7,020 bases of DNA from Bacteroidales bacterium. GTDB taxonomy: Bacteria; Bacteroidota; Bacteroidia; Bacteroidales; FEN-979. Of this stretch, positions 6,971 to 7,020 are shown one piece after another. Where the stretch lies: contig JAFGNY010000131.1 in the NCBI GenBank assembly GCA_016926765.1, positions 1 through 7,020 of the forward strand, given 5' to 3'. The notes below the pieces were generated by a model, which was given only the letters and a program-made list of their open reading frames with translations, was not told where the DNA came from and ran no database searches. Position 1 is the stretch's first letter, and every line of letters starts with the position of its first letter. A program made the position numbers and the translations under genes.

Positions 6971-7000
6971 GTTACCCGATTCAGGTAAACAAAATTTTGT
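6971..7000. promoter_or_regulatory. Two adjacent palindromes upstream of the first gene (candidate operator)
   Basis: The region before the lipoprotein start (6948-7020) holds TTACC-N7-GGTAA at 6972-6988 directly followed by the perfect 12-bp palindrome ACAAAATTTTGT at 6989-7000. They end about 24 nt from the start codon at 6947, where a repressor or activator site is often found. I cannot match either to a known ModE or tungstate-regulator consensus with confidence. A clear Bacteroidota promoter (TTTG about 20 nt before TAnnTTTG) is not visible; TATCAT on the minus strand nearer the gene is a possible -10 element without a good -35. Small palindromes also arise by chance in A/T-rich sequence. 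Confidence 0.3.
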
Positions 7001-7020
7001 CAGCGGTTCCGGAATGTTCG

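Noticed and set aside
1..7020. Frequent CCGG and GATC tetramers, considered as a restriction or methylation signature
   Set aside because: They fit the codon use seen across all the genes (CGG, CCG, TCC, GAT C), and frequency alone shows no function.

Overview
The window reads as part of a chromosome from a Bacteroidota organism, most likely an anaerobic or facultative member of the Bacteroidia. The evidence is a type IX secretion (T9SS) C-terminal sorting domain, a TonB-dependent receptor with the N-terminal carboxypeptidase-regulatory-like domain typical of this phylum, two lipoproteins with acidic residues straight after the lipidated cysteine, and start codons preceded by A/T-rich sequence without a convincing Shine-Dalgarno motif. 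Base composition is moderate and even, and I see no IS element, tRNA, rRNA, CRISPR array or phage gene.

All six genes lie on the minus strand and are packed like one operon, read from right to left: (1) an orphan lipoprotein, 6947-6033; (2) a small T9SS cargo protein, 6002-5133; (3) a TonB-dependent outer-membrane receptor, 5136-2803, which starts at TTG and overlaps the previous stop by 4 nt; (4) a lipoprotein with two degenerate sulfite-oxidase-fold (molybdopterin-binding-like) domains, 2782-1712; (5) a molybdate/tungstate-type ABC permease, 1656-871; (6) its ATPase with the start of a ModC-type TOBE region, 887 to beyond the left edge, overlapping the permease by 17 nt. Gaps are 30, -4, 20, 55 and -17 nt. 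The only noncoding stretch of note is the 73 nt before gene 1 (6948-7020), which holds two adjacent small palindromes that could be an operator.

Taken together, the locus looks like an envelope-spanning uptake system: surface proteins (genes 1 and 2), an energised outer-membrane gate (gene 3), a periplasm-facing or surface lipoprotein related in fold to molybdoenzymes but lacking their metal-ligand cysteine (gene 4), and an inner-membrane Mo/W-type importer (genes 5 and 6). No ordinary ModA/WtpA/TupA substrate-binding protein is present; gene 4 sits where it would normally be. That the whole set imports molybdate, tungstate or a complex of them is an inference from gene order and families, not something the sequence proves. 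This is the best candidate in the window for an undescribed system.
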